DNA from: Zoogloea oryzae | GTDB lineage: Bacteria > Pseudomonadota > Gammaproteobacteria > Burkholderiales > Rhodocyclaceae | Direction of reading: 5' to 3' | Assembly (NCBI RefSeq): GCF_030161255.1 | Contig: NZ_BSPX01000010.1 | Location: 13,306-77,305 of the forward strand | Length of the DNA: 64,000 bases | Shown here: positions 53,528-61,596 of the stretch, in pieces | Layout of the letters: every line of letters begins with the position of its first letter | Position numbering within the stretch: the stretch's first letter is position 1 | Notes under the pieces: model-generated | The model's database searches: none | What the model was told of the DNA's origin: nothing | What the model saw: the letters and a program-made list of their open reading frames with translations, nothing else | Translations under genes and position numbers: made by a program

Positions 53528-53561
53528 GGTTGGGCTCGCAAGTGGGATACGAACCCCTCCC

Positions 53562-53578
53562 TGCAATTTCCACGCCCG
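53562..53578 (-). promoter_or_regulatory. Sigma-54 promoter of the SIR2-like/hemerythrin operon
   Basis: On the minus strand GGGCGTGGAAATTGCAG has GG-N10-GC spacing with a strong -12 box. It lies about 35 bp before the start codon. Confidence 0.82.
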
Positions 53579-53627
53579 CTCGCACACCCAGCAACGGCAG
53601 GGCTCTTGATCCGGCGAAAAACGCCAT

Positions 53628-53643
53628 TGTCGACTTTGCGACA
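53628..53643 (+). promoter_or_regulatory. NifA activator site of the SIR2-like/hemerythrin operon
   Basis: TGTCGACTTTGCGACA, one base from the nifE site, about 60 bp upstream of the -24 element. Confidence 0.9.
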
Positions 53644-53744
53644 GGCGGCTTTGTCGGCTGTCGCCGCCGACCTGCGTGGCCCGCTTTGACAGCCGGCCAC
53701 CGGGCGGAGATCATCGCCGTCGTCTCCAAGCCCACGCCGCCGCC

Positions 53745-54089
53745 ATGCCCTTCACTCCCGACATCCACGCCACCGGGCTCGTCATCACCCTCGCCCTCTT
53801 CGTGGGCTGCGTAGCCGAGCCGATCCGGGTGGTGCAGGCGCTACGGGGCTCGCTGGGCAGCCGGCTGGGGGTGTCGGATGCGGGCCGGCGCAGGGCGGCG
53901 CGCCTGTTCTACTGGGCCTTTCCGTTCTGGCTGGGCCTGCTGTGGGCGGCCTTCAATATCCAAGTATTGAAGAGCTGCAGCGGCGACACCTGCATCGGCT
54001 ATTCGCTGCCGGCGTTTCCGTTTCCCTTTCTGTACGGCATCGGCGAGCTGGTGCTGCTGAGTGAACGGCAGCCGCGAGCCGACCGCTAG
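53745..54089 (+). CDS. Small membrane protein of unknown function
   Basis: This 114-residue protein has three hydrophobic segments (ATGLVITLALFVGCVAEPI, FPFWLGLLWAAFNIQVL and PFPFLYGIGELVLL). I do not recognise a family. It is convergent with draT and overlaps its stop by four bases. No sigma-54 promoter is seen in front of it. Confidence 0.65.
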   Translation: MPFTPDIHATGLVITLALFVGCVAEPIRVVQALRGSLGSRLGVSDAGRRRAARLFYWAFPFWLGLLWAAFNIQVLKSCSGDTCIGYSLPAFPFPFLYGIGELVLLSERQPRADR

Positions 54090-54937
54090 AAGGTGGACAG
54101 CACCACCGACGACACGCCGCCGATCACCAGGAATTCGTCCTCGCCCTGCAGCGCGCCCGGCAGCAGGCCGCAGTAGAAGAGCACCTTGGTGAGCGGCACC
54201 TCCACCGCCAGGATGTAGTCGCCGAACTCGCAGGCGCGGTCGCGGCTGCAGGTGAAGGAGTTGAGGTTGTTGAGCAGCACCACGTGCTCGCCGCCGGCGC
54301 CTTTTTCCAGCACCTCGTGGTCGGCCAGCCGATTGACGCCCCGGTACAGGGTGACGTGGCGGCTCGCGCCATGGCGCCGCACCAGCTCGAACTGGCAATA
54401 CGTGTACAGCAGGTCGAGCTGGGCCTCCAGGGCGTTGGTGCCGTACAGGCCCTGGGCGCGCATCTCGGTGTAGCGCCGGTAGGCGTCACCCGCCGGGTCG
54501 CGCAGGGCTTCCCGGTGGTAGCGCGGCGTGAGCCCGAAACGGGATTCGACCCAACCCTTCAGGACGGCCCCTTCCCCACTGTCCGAATCGAAGCTCCAGC
54601 CCCGGATCACCTTGATGTAGTTGGCCTTGGCCCGCGCCTGGTTGCGCCCGGTGAGGCCCACTTCCTCCGGCCATTCGAGCCGGAAGCGCACCGTCATGTA
54701 GTCGCGGAAGACGTCCGGACGATCGGCATCCGACGCCGCTTCGAGGCGCCGGAAGAGATCGCGGTGGAGTTCGGCGATGCCGTCGAGGAGCAGCGGCGCC
54801 GGGTGGCGCTGGTAGGCGAGGCTGCCGAGGATGACCGCCGGGAGGTTGCAACGGTTGATGGGCAGACGGGCGTCGCGGGGGAGTGTCGCCTTGTCATCAC
54901 CCCTACAAGACGTGGGGGATTTGTCGCATCCGTACAT
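54086..54937 (-). CDS. draT: NAD+-dinitrogen-reductase ADP-D-ribosyltransferase DraT
   Basis: This 283-residue enzyme inactivates NifH by ADP-ribosylation of its Arg102. The family regions are clear: NRCNLPAVILGSLAYQRHPAPLLLDG near the N terminus, LYRGVNRL, NNLNSFTCSRDRACEFGDY and the catalytic Glu in GEDEFLVIGG. The start at 54937 has GGGTGGA upstream. It is divergent from nifH, whose activator site lies inside the first codons of draT. Confidence 0.93.
   Translation of the reverse strand: MYGCDKSPTSCRGDDKATLPRDARLPINRCNLPAVILGSLAYQRHPAPLLLDGIAELHRDLFRRLEAASDADRPDVFRDYMTVRFRLEWPEEVGLTGRNQARAKANYIKVIRGWSFDSDSGEGAVLKGWVESRFGLTPRYHREALRDPAGDAYRRYTEMRAQGLYGTNALEAQLDLLYTYCQFELVRRHGASRHVTLYRGVNRLADHEVLEKGAGGEHVVLLNNLNSFTCSRDRACEFGDYILAVEVPLTKVLFYCGLLPGALQGEDEFLVIGGVSSVVLSTF
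54892..54907 (+). promoter_or_regulatory. NifA upstream activator site for nifH
   Basis: TGTCATCACCCCTACA fits TGT-N10-ACA and lies about 107 bp upstream of the -24 element, inside the draT coding region. Its inner bases differ from the other six sites. Confidence 0.7.
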
Positions 54938-55005
54938 TCCACCCACAACCGGGCCTTTTTGACTTTTTTCTGATGTATCAAACACTTGGGTTCTGTCAGC
55001 CGACC

Positions 55006-55022
55006 TGGCACGCAACATGCTG
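55006..55022 (+). promoter_or_regulatory. Sigma-54 promoter for nifHDK
   Basis: TGGCACGCAACATGCTG is consensus (GG-N10-GC), about 65 bp before the nifH ATG. Confidence 0.95.
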
Positions 55023-55086
55023 AAGTGGAGGTGCGACTCTCACTGCTTCATTTTCAAATCGACTGACAGATCAAGGAGATTACACC

Positions 55087-55986
55087 ATGGCAAAACTGCG
55101 TCAATGCGCCATCTACGGCAAGGGCGGGATCGGCAAGTCCACCACCACCCAGAACCTCGTCGCCGCGCTGGCCGAATCCGGCAAGAAGGTGATGATCGTC
55201 GGCTGCGACCCGAAGGCTGACTCCACCCGTCTGATCCTGCACAGCAAGGCCCAGACCACCGTGATGCACCTGGCTGCCGAAGCCGGCTCCGTCGAGGATC
55301 TCGAGCTCGAGGACGTCCTGTCCGTCGGTTTTGGCGGCGTCAAGTGCGTTGAGTCCGGTGGCCCGGAACCCGGCGTCGGCTGCGCTGGCCGCGGCGTCAT
55401 CACCGCCATCAACTTCCTTGAAGAAGAAGGCGCCTACGACGAAGACCTCGACTTCGTGTTCTACGACGTGCTGGGCGACGTGGTCTGCGGTGGCTTCGCC
55501 ATGCCGATCCGCGAGAACAAGGCTCAGGAAATCTACATCGTCTGCTCCGGCGAGATGATGGCCATGTACGCGGCCAACAACATCTCCAAGGGCATCGTGA
55601 AGTACGCCAACTCCGGTGGCGTGCGTCTGGCCGGCCTGATCTGCAACAGCCGTAACACCGACCGCGAAGACGAACTGATCATGGCCCTGGCCGCCCGCCT
55701 CGGCACCACCATGATCCACTTCGTGCCGCGTGACAACGCCGTGCAGCACGCCGAGATCCGTCGTATGACCGTCATCGAATACGACCCGAAGCACAAGCAG
55801 GCCGACGAATACCGTCAGCTGGCGATGAAGATCAACAACAACACCAACTTCGTCATCCCGACCCCGATCGAGATGGAAGAGCTGGAAGACCTGCTGATGG
55901 AGTTCGGCATCATGGAAGCGGAAGACGAGTCGATCGTCGGCAAGACCGCTGCCGAGCTGGCCGCCGACGCCGCTGCCGCCGCCTAA
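55087..55986 (+). CDS. nifH: Nitrogenase iron protein NifH
   Basis: This 299-residue dinitrogenase reductase is the ATP-dependent electron donor to the MoFe protein. It has the P-loop YGKGGIGKST, the 4Fe-4S ligands Cys99 and Cys134, and Arg102 in GCAGRG, the ADP-ribosylation target of DraT. AAGGAG precedes the ATG. It is the first gene of nifHDKT-fdx-nifY-lrv. Codon use is that of a very highly expressed gene. Confidence 0.99.
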   Translation: MAKLRQCAIYGKGGIGKSTTTQNLVAALAESGKKVMIVGCDPKADSTRLILHSKAQTTVMHLAAEAGSVEDLELEDVLSVGFGGVKCVESGGPEPGVGCAGRGVITAINFLEEEGAYDEDLDFVFYDVLGDVVCGGFAMPIRENKAQEIYIVCSGEMMAMYAANNISKGIVKYANSGGVRLAGLICNSRNTDREDELIMALAARLGTTMIHFVPRDNAVQHAEIRRMTVIEYDPKHKQADEYRQLAMKINNNTNFVIPTPIEMEELEDLLMEFGIMEAEDESIVGKTAAELAADAAAAA

Positions 55987-55999
55987 GCATCGCAAGACC

Positions 56000-56021
56000 G
56001 GCGGGTGCTCCGGCGCCCGCC
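56000..56021 (+). other. Hairpin between nifH and nifD
   Basis: GGCGGG and CCCGCC arms. There is no T run; it may protect nifH mRNA so that NifH is made in excess of NifDK. Confidence 0.5.
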
Positions 56022-56073
56022 CACTTCAACCAGTACGTCGGCTACAGATTGGTGGCGGCGTCAGGAGGAAAAA

Positions 56074-57546
56074 ATGACGACTCTGTCTCGCGAAGAAACC
56101 GATGCCCTCATCGCCGAGGTGCTTGAGGTTTATCCGGAAAAAGCCCAGAAGGACCGCAAGAAGCACCTCGCGGTCAACGACCAGACCATCGAGCAGTCCA
56201 AGAAGTGCATCACCTCGAACCGCAAGTCGCTGCCCGGCGTGATGACCATCCGCGGCTGCGCCTACGCCGGTTCCAAGGGTGTGGTGTGGGGTCCGATCAA
56301 GGACATGATCCACATCTCCCACGGCCCCGTCGGCTGCGGTCAGTACTCCCGCGCCGGTCGCCGCAACTACTACGTCGGCACCACCGGTGTTGATTCCTTC
56401 GGCACGATGAACTTCACCTCCGACTTCCAGGAGAAGGACATCGTCTTCGGCGGCGACAAGAAGCTCGCCAAGCTGATCGAGGAAATCGAGCAGCTCTTCC
56501 CGCTGCACCGCGGCATCTCGGTCCAGTCCGAGTGCCCGATCGGCCTGATCGGCGACGACATCGAGTCGGTCTCGAAGAAGGCGGCTGCCGTCATCGAGAA
56601 GCCCGTCGTGCCGGTGCGCTGCGAAGGCTTCCGCGGCGTTTCGCAATCCCTCGGCCACCACATCGCCAACGACGCGATCCGTGACTGGGTGCTCGACAAG
56701 CGTGACGGCGCTGCATACGAAGGCACGCCCTACGACGTGGCCATCATCGGCGACTACAACATCGGCGGTGACGCCTGGGCGACCCGCATCCTCCTTGAGG
56801 AGATGGGCCTGCGCGTCGTGGCCCAGTGGTCCGGCGACGGCACCCTGGCCGAGATGATGAACACCCCGAAGGTCAAGCTGAACCTGCTCCACTGCTACCG
56901 CTCGATGAACTACATCAGCCGGCACATGGAAGAGAAGTACGGCATTCCTTACCTGGAATACAACTTCTTCGGCCCGACCAAGATCATCGAATCCCTGCGC
57001 AAGATTGCGGCCTTCTTCGACGATTCCATCAAGGAAAAGACCGAAGCCGTCATCGCCCGCTACCAGCCGATGATGGACGAGATCATCGCCAAGTACAAAC
57101 CGCGCCTGCAGGGCAAGAAGGTGATGCTCTACGTCGGCGGCCTGCGTCCGCGCCACGTGATCGGCGCCTACGAAGACCTCGGCATGGAAGTCATCGGTAC
57201 CGGCTACGAATTCGCCCACAACGACGACTACGACCGCACGATCAAGGAGATGGGCGACGCCACCCTGCTCTACGACGACGTCACCGGCTTCGAGCTCGAA
57301 GAGTTCGTCAAGCGCCTGAAGCCCGACATGGTCGGCTCGGGCATCAAGGAAAAGTACATCTTCCAGAAGATGGGCATCCCGCTGCGCCAGATGCACTCCT
57401 GGGACTACTCCGGCCCCTACCACGGCTACGACGGTTTCGCGATCTTCGCTCGCGACATGGACATCGCCCTGTCCAACCCGACCTTCAAGAACCTGACGCC
57501 CCCGTGGAAGAAGGTCGTCGAGGACGAAGCCAAGAAGGCTGCCTGA
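56074..57546 (+). CDS. nifD: Nitrogenase molybdenum-iron protein alpha chain NifD
   Basis: This 490-residue subunit carries the FeMo-cofactor site. P-cluster cysteines are in MTIRGCAYAG and HGPVGCGQY, the cofactor cysteine is in GTMNFTSDF-adjacent sequence further on, and the FeMo-co histidine is in HSWDYSGPYHGYDGF. The start is the ATG at 56074 after CAGGAGGA. A hairpin separates it from nifK. Confidence 0.99.
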   Translation: MTTLSREETDALIAEVLEVYPEKAQKDRKKHLAVNDQTIEQSKKCITSNRKSLPGVMTIRGCAYAGSKGVVWGPIKDMIHISHGPVGCGQYSRAGRRNYYVGTTGVDSFGTMNFTSDFQEKDIVFGGDKKLAKLIEEIEQLFPLHRGISVQSECPIGLIGDDIESVSKKAAAVIEKPVVPVRCEGFRGVSQSLGHHIANDAIRDWVLDKRDGAAYEGTPYDVAIIGDYNIGGDAWATRILLEEMGLRVVAQWSGDGTLAEMMNTPKVKLNLLHCYRSMNYISRHMEEKYGIPYLEYNFFGPTKIIESLRKIAAFFDDSIKEKTEAVIARYQPMMDEIIAKYKPRLQGKKVMLYVGGLRPRHVIGAYEDLGMEVIGTGYEFAHNDDYDRTIKEMGDATLLYDDVTGFELEEFVKRLKPDMVGSGIKEKYIFQKMGIPLRQMHSWDYSGPYHGYDGFAIFARDMDIALSNPTFKNLTPPWKKVVEDEAKKAA

Positions 57547-57579
57547 GTTTCCAGGAACCCGGGAAAGGCCGCCCGGCGG

Positions 57580-57611
57580 CGGGTGATTGCGGACAAGACG
57601 TCCTTCACCCG
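57580..57611 (+). other. Hairpin between nifD and nifK
   Basis: CGGGTGA and TCACCCG arms enclose a second stem GGAC/GTCC. There is no T run. It sits in a 145-bp gap that otherwise holds only the nifK ribosome binding site. Confidence 0.5.
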
Positions 57612-57691
57612 ACCCCGGCCGGCTGGCCCCAACCCCCTCTCAAGCTTGCGCCGGGACCCGCGGATGTGCGGGCCAGGCAAGGAGAATGCAA

Positions 57692-59260
57692 ATGCAAACC
57701 GCAGACAACATCAAGCCCTGCTACCCCCTCTTCCGGGACGATGACTACAAGAAGAACCTCGCCGAAAAGCGCCAGAAGTTCGAGGAAGGTCACGCCCCCG
57801 ACAAGGTGTTCGAAACCTTCATGTGGACGACCACCCAGGAGTACCAGGACCTCAACTTCAAGCGCGAAGCCCTGACCGTCGATCCGGCCAAGGCCTGCCA
57901 GCCCCTGGGCGCCGTGCTGTGCGCCTCCGGCTTCCACAAGACCCTGCCCTACGTGCATGGCTCGCAAGGCTGCGTCGCCTACTTCCGCACCTACTTCAAC
58001 CGCCACTTCAAGGAACCGTGCTCCTGCGTGTCGGATTCGATGACGGAAGACGCAGCCGTGTTCGGCGGCCAGAAGAACATGTTCGACGGCCTGGAAAACG
58101 CCAAGGCCATCTACAAGCCGGACATGATCGCCGTCTCCACCACCTGCATGGCCGAAGTCATCGGTGACGACCTGAACGCCTTCATCAACAACTCGAAGAA
58201 GGCCGGCCACATTCCCCAGGACTACCCGGTTCCCTTCGCCCACACCCCGTCCTTCGTCGGCTCGCACACCACCGGCTGGGACAACATGGAAGAAGGCATC
58301 CTGCGTTACTTCACGCTCAACAGCATGGAAGGCAAGGTCGTCGGCAGCAACGGCAAGGTCAACATCGTGCCGGGCTTCGAGACCTACCTGGGTAACTACC
58401 GTGTCGTGAAGCGCATGCTCACCGAGATGGGCGTCAGCTACACGATGCTCTCCGACCCGAGCGAAGTCTTCGATACCCCGGCCGACGGCGAATTCCGCAT
58501 GTACTCCGGCGGCACCACGATGGACGAAGTCCGCGATGCCCCGAACGGCATCACCACCCTGCTGCTGCAGCCGGCCCAGCTGGAAAAGACCAAGAAGTTC
58601 GTCGAGAACACCTGGAAGCACGACATCCCGAAGCTCAACATCCCGATGGGCGTGGAATGGACCGACGAGTTCCTGATGAAGGTCTCGGAAGTCACCGGCA
58701 AGCCGATCCCCGCCTCGCTGGAACTCGAGCGCGGCCGCTGCATGGACCTCGTCTCCGACAGCCACGCCTGGCTGCACGGCAAGAAGTTCGCCCTCTACGG
58801 TGACCCGGACTTCGTGATGGGCATGGTCAAGATCCTGCTGGAAGTGGGCGCCGAACCGACCCACATCCTGTCCCACAACGCCAACAAGCGCTGGGGCAAG
58901 CAGGTCGAGAAGCTGCTGGCTTCCAGCCCCTTTGGCGTGAATGGCAAGGTGTATGTCGGCAACGACCTGTGGCACATGCGCAGCCTGTGCTTCACCGACA
59001 AGCCGGACTTCCTGATCGGCAACTCCTACGGCAAGTACATCCAGCGCGACACCCGCTACAAGGGTGAAGAGTTCGAAGTTCCGCTGATCCGCATCGGCTT
59101 CCCGATCTTCGACCGTCACCACATGCACCGCGCCACCACCCTCGGCTACGAAGGGATGATGTCCGTGGTCACCCAACTGACGAACGCGGTCCTTGAGCAG
59201 CTCGACAAGGAAACCATCGGCATGGGCACCACCGACTACAACTTCGACTTGGTGCGCTGA
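57692..59260 (+). CDS. nifK: Nitrogenase molybdenum-iron protein beta chain NifK
   Basis: This 522-residue subunit shares the P-cluster with NifD; its cysteines are in ACQPLGAVLCASGF, HGSQGCVAYFR and TTCMAEV. The start at 57692 (MQTADNIKPCYPLF) is seven bases from AAGGAG; an ATG two codons upstream is too close to that site. Confidence 0.98.
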   Translation: MQTADNIKPCYPLFRDDDYKKNLAEKRQKFEEGHAPDKVFETFMWTTTQEYQDLNFKREALTVDPAKACQPLGAVLCASGFHKTLPYVHGSQGCVAYFRTYFNRHFKEPCSCVSDSMTEDAAVFGGQKNMFDGLENAKAIYKPDMIAVSTTCMAEVIGDDLNAFINNSKKAGHIPQDYPVPFAHTPSFVGSHTTGWDNMEEGILRYFTLNSMEGKVVGSNGKVNIVPGFETYLGNYRVVKRMLTEMGVSYTMLSDPSEVFDTPADGEFRMYSGGTTMDEVRDAPNGITTLLLQPAQLEKTKKFVENTWKHDIPKLNIPMGVEWTDEFLMKVSEVTGKPIPASLELERGRCMDLVSDSHAWLHGKKFALYGDPDFVMGMVKILLEVGAEPTHILSHNANKRWGKQVEKLLASSPFGVNGKVYVGNDLWHMRSLCFTDKPDFLIGNSYGKYIQRDTRYKGEEFEVPLIRIGFPIFDRHHMHRATTLGYEGMMSVVTQLTNAVLEQLDKETIGMGTTDYNFDLVR

Positions 59261-59315
59261 TCCGGACTACCGGCGGGGGCAGCTCACCGCGCCCGCCGGT
59301 CCGCAGGAGAGTTAC

Positions 59316-59543
59316 ATGGCCAACATCATGATCCGGCAGGCCGAAAGCGGTGGCTTGACCTTCTACCTTCCGAAGCGCGATCTGGAAGCCTCCATCGAGT
59401 CCATCGAATTCGACACCCCGGAAAAATGGGGCGGCGAACTGAAGCTCGACAACGGCGGCTCCTACTACATCGACCCGATCGCGAAGCCCCCCCGTCTGCC
59501 CATTTCCCTGCGCGCCAAGCGCCTTGGCGCGGCTGAAGACTGA
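59316..59543 (+). CDS. nifT: NifT/FixU family protein
   Basis: This 75-residue protein (ANIMIRQAESGGLTFYLPKRDLE) is the small NifT found after nifK. The role is unclear; mutants in other species have weak phenotypes. CAGGAGAG precedes the ATG. Confidence 0.93.
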   Translation: MANIMIRQAESGGLTFYLPKRDLEASIESIEFDTPEKWGGELKLDNGGSYYIDPIAKPPRLPISLRAKRLGAAED

Positions 59544-59555
59544 AGGAGAATCATC

Positions 59556-59747
59556 ATGGCAATGAAGATCGATCCCGACATGTGCACCGCCTGCGGCGAC
59601 TGCAAGCCGGTGTGCCCCACCAAGTCGATCAGTTCCGGCAAGGTCTTCTACAAGATCGACGCCGCCACCTGCACCGAATGCGACGGCCACAACGACTCGC
59701 CCCTGTGCGTCGATGTGTGCCCGTCCGGCTGCATCAGCCCGGCCTGA
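59556..59747 (+). CDS. 4Fe-4S dicluster ferredoxin
   Basis: This 63-residue ferredoxin has CTACGDCKPVCP and a second motif with an insertion (CTECDGHNDSPLCVDVCP). It is cotranscribed with nifHDKT and may reduce nitrogenase. Either of the first two Met codons could be the start; AAGGAG lies before the first. Confidence 0.92.
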   Translation: MAMKIDPDMCTACGDCKPVCPTKSISSGKVFYKIDAATCTECDGHNDSPLCVDVCPSGCISPA

Positions 59748-59778
59748 GGCACACGCCCCAAAGCACGAGCCTTGAGCC

Positions 59779-59813
59779 GAGCGCCGGTCGCCCCGCGGGG
59801 ATGCCCGGCGCTC
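59779..59813 (+). other. Hairpin between the ferredoxin gene and nifY
   Basis: GAGCGCCGG and CCGGCGCTC arms around a CCCCGCGGGG core. There is no T run; it may set mRNA ends or limit read-through into nifY. Confidence 0.5.
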
Positions 59814-59840
59814 CACTGAAGACCCGACCTGGAGCCCATC

Positions 59841-60572
59841 ATGTCTGCCTCGCCCATCGCATCCCGGGAAGCCGCCCTGCGCATCGCGCTGGCTGCCCGC
59901 GCCCTTGACGGCCTCGACGTCAAGGCCCTCGTCGGCGCCCTGCTGGAAAAGCTCGAGCCCCCGCTCACCGAAGCCAAGCTCGCCAAGCTCACCGTCGAGG
60001 ATCTGCGCGCCATCCTGGCCGGCGACTTTGCCGAGCAGGGCTGCCACGTGGGCGTCGACAACGAGACCCTCAAGGACGCGATCCGCCTGCTGTGGGGCCA
60101 AGGCGTCGAGCACGCCGACTTCCCGGTGGTCGAGGCCTACACCGATGGCGACATGCCCGGCTCGATCCGCGTCGCCGTGGCCGCCAACCGGGGCGAGAAC
60201 CTGGACGGCCACTTCGGCTCCTGCGACCGCTTCCTGATCTACCAGGTCGGCCAGGAGGCGATCCGCCTCATCGACGTGCGCAGCACCGCCGAGGCCGACG
60301 GCGCCGAGGACAAGAACGCCTCCCGCTCGGCCCTCATCAACGACTGCCAGCTGGTGTACGTGCAATCCATCGGCGGCCCGGCGGCAGCCAAGGTGGTGCG
60401 CGCCGGCGTGCATCCGGTCAAGAAGCCCACCGGCGGCCCGGCCCGCGAGGCGCTGGTCGAACTCCAGGGCCGCCTCGCCAGCCCGCCGCCGTGGCTGGCC
60501 CAGATCATGGGCGTGCGGTCAGCCTCCCTCGCCCGCTTCGAGGAGGACATCGAGACCGGAGAGACCCTATGA
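59841..60572 (+). CDS. nifY: NifY/NafY cofactor-binding protein
   Basis: This 243-residue protein has an N-terminal helical domain (EAALRIALAARALDGLDVKALVGALL) and a C-terminal NifX-type domain (RVAVAANRGENLDGHFGSCDRFLIYQV) that binds FeMo-cofactor and apo-MoFe protein. It is placed as in Azotobacter, after nifHDKT. Its stop overlaps the next start. Confidence 0.93.
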   Translation: MSASPIASREAALRIALAARALDGLDVKALVGALLEKLEPPLTEAKLAKLTVEDLRAILAGDFAEQGCHVGVDNETLKDAIRLLWGQGVEHADFPVVEAYTDGDMPGSIRVAVAANRGENLDGHFGSCDRFLIYQVGQEAIRLIDVRSTAEADGAEDKNASRSALINDCQLVYVQSIGGPAAAKVVRAGVHPVKKPTGGPAREALVELQGRLASPPPWLAQIMGVRSASLARFEEDIETGETL

Positions 60573-60832
60573 TCACCCCGGAACAACTTACCGCCATCGG
60601 GGCTGCCGTGACCACTTCCGGCTCCGCCGACGCCCTGCGCAAGGCGTTTCCCGGCGTGCATTTCACCGAGTGCAGCGCCGACGACGTCTCGCCCCGCTAC
60701 AAGGTCGCCCTCAGCGTGACCGGCTACGACCTGTATCTGGTGAGCGGCGCCTCGGGTCACTGCCTCGAATTCACCAGCGACCTGGCCAGTGCCACCGGCA
60801 TCGTGATCGCCGAACAGGTGGCCGATGAGTGA
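60569..60832 (+). CDS. Small conserved protein after nifY
   Basis: This 87-residue protein (ITPEQLTAIGAAVTTSGSADAL, then ALSVTGYDLYLVSGASGHCLEF) overlaps nifY by four bases and lrv by eight. I do not assign a function. Its strict coupling suggests work with NifY. Confidence 0.8.
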   Translation: MITPEQLTAIGAAVTTSGSADALRKAFPGVHFTECSADDVSPRYKVALSVTGYDLYLVSGASGHCLEFTSDLASATGIVIAEQVADE

Positions 60833-61580
60833 CAAGACCAAGGCCGACGCCGGCTACGGCAAGCTGGGCTTGTGCTCGGGCTGCGGGTATTTTCCCGACT
60901 ACCTGAACAGCCACCGCTGCACGCCAGGCGACGCCTGCATCCGCGCCCACAGCGGTCGGCAGATCGACCGCTTCCTGCGCACCAACCCGGACGAAGCCCA
61001 CCTCTACCTGGCCGACATCTTCTGGGAACGCCGGGCCATCGCGGCCCGCTACGCGCCGGAAGCGCTGATCACCCCGCTGCAGCGCGACAACGACGAAGTT
61101 GTCCGCCGGGTGGTCGCCTCGCGGATTCCCCTCGACCAGCTCGCCACCATGAGCCGCGACCCGGACCGGGAGGTGCGCCTGTCGGTGGCCTCGCGTCTGC
61201 CAGAGGCACAGCTTGCGACGCTGATCAGCGACCCGGACTACATGATCCGCGCCACAGTCGCCCGGCGCCTGCCCCACGGCCAGCTCGCCCGGCTCGCCAA
61301 GGACCCGGAGCGGGAAGTGCGCAAGGTGGTCGCCACCCGCCTGCCGCCCTTCGCCCTGCACATGCTCGCCAACGACCCCGAGCCCGAAGTCCGCGCCGTC
61401 GTGGCCGAACGTGCCCTGCCCGGCCTCGCTGCGGCCCTGCTGCAAGATCCCGAGTGGTGGGTTCGCCTCGCCGCGGTGAGCAACGCCCCGCTGGAGTTCC
61501 TCGAACCCCTGCTCTCCGACCCGGAAGCGGAAATCCGTGACGCCGCCAAGGCCCGACTGGCCGAGGCCAATGCAGCCTGA
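60825..61580 (+). CDS. lrv: Leucine-rich repeat variant (LRV) 4Fe-4S protein
   Basis: This 251-residue protein has an N-terminal cysteine set (Cys17, Cys20, Cys32, Cys38) for a 4Fe-4S cluster, then about seven 24-residue LRV repeats of the type DPDREVRLSVASRLP. It is the homologue of the LRV protein found near nif genes in A. vinelandii. It probably binds a partner protein; the target is unknown. Confidence 0.93.
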   Translation: MSDKTKADAGYGKLGLCSGCGYFPDYLNSHRCTPGDACIRAHSGRQIDRFLRTNPDEAHLYLADIFWERRAIAARYAPEALITPLQRDNDEVVRRVVASRIPLDQLATMSRDPDREVRLSVASRLPEAQLATLISDPDYMIRATVARRLPHGQLARLAKDPEREVRKVVATRLPPFALHMLANDPEPEVRAVVAERALPGLAAALLQDPEWWVRLAAVSNAPLEFLEPLLSDPEAEIRDAAKARLAEANAA

Positions 61581-61596
61581 TCCCAAGGACACAACG

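Noticed and set aside
54922..54936. TGT-N9-ACA as the main nifH activator site
   Set aside because: Spacing is one base short of the accepted N10; the site at 54892-54907 fits better, though both are listed for test.
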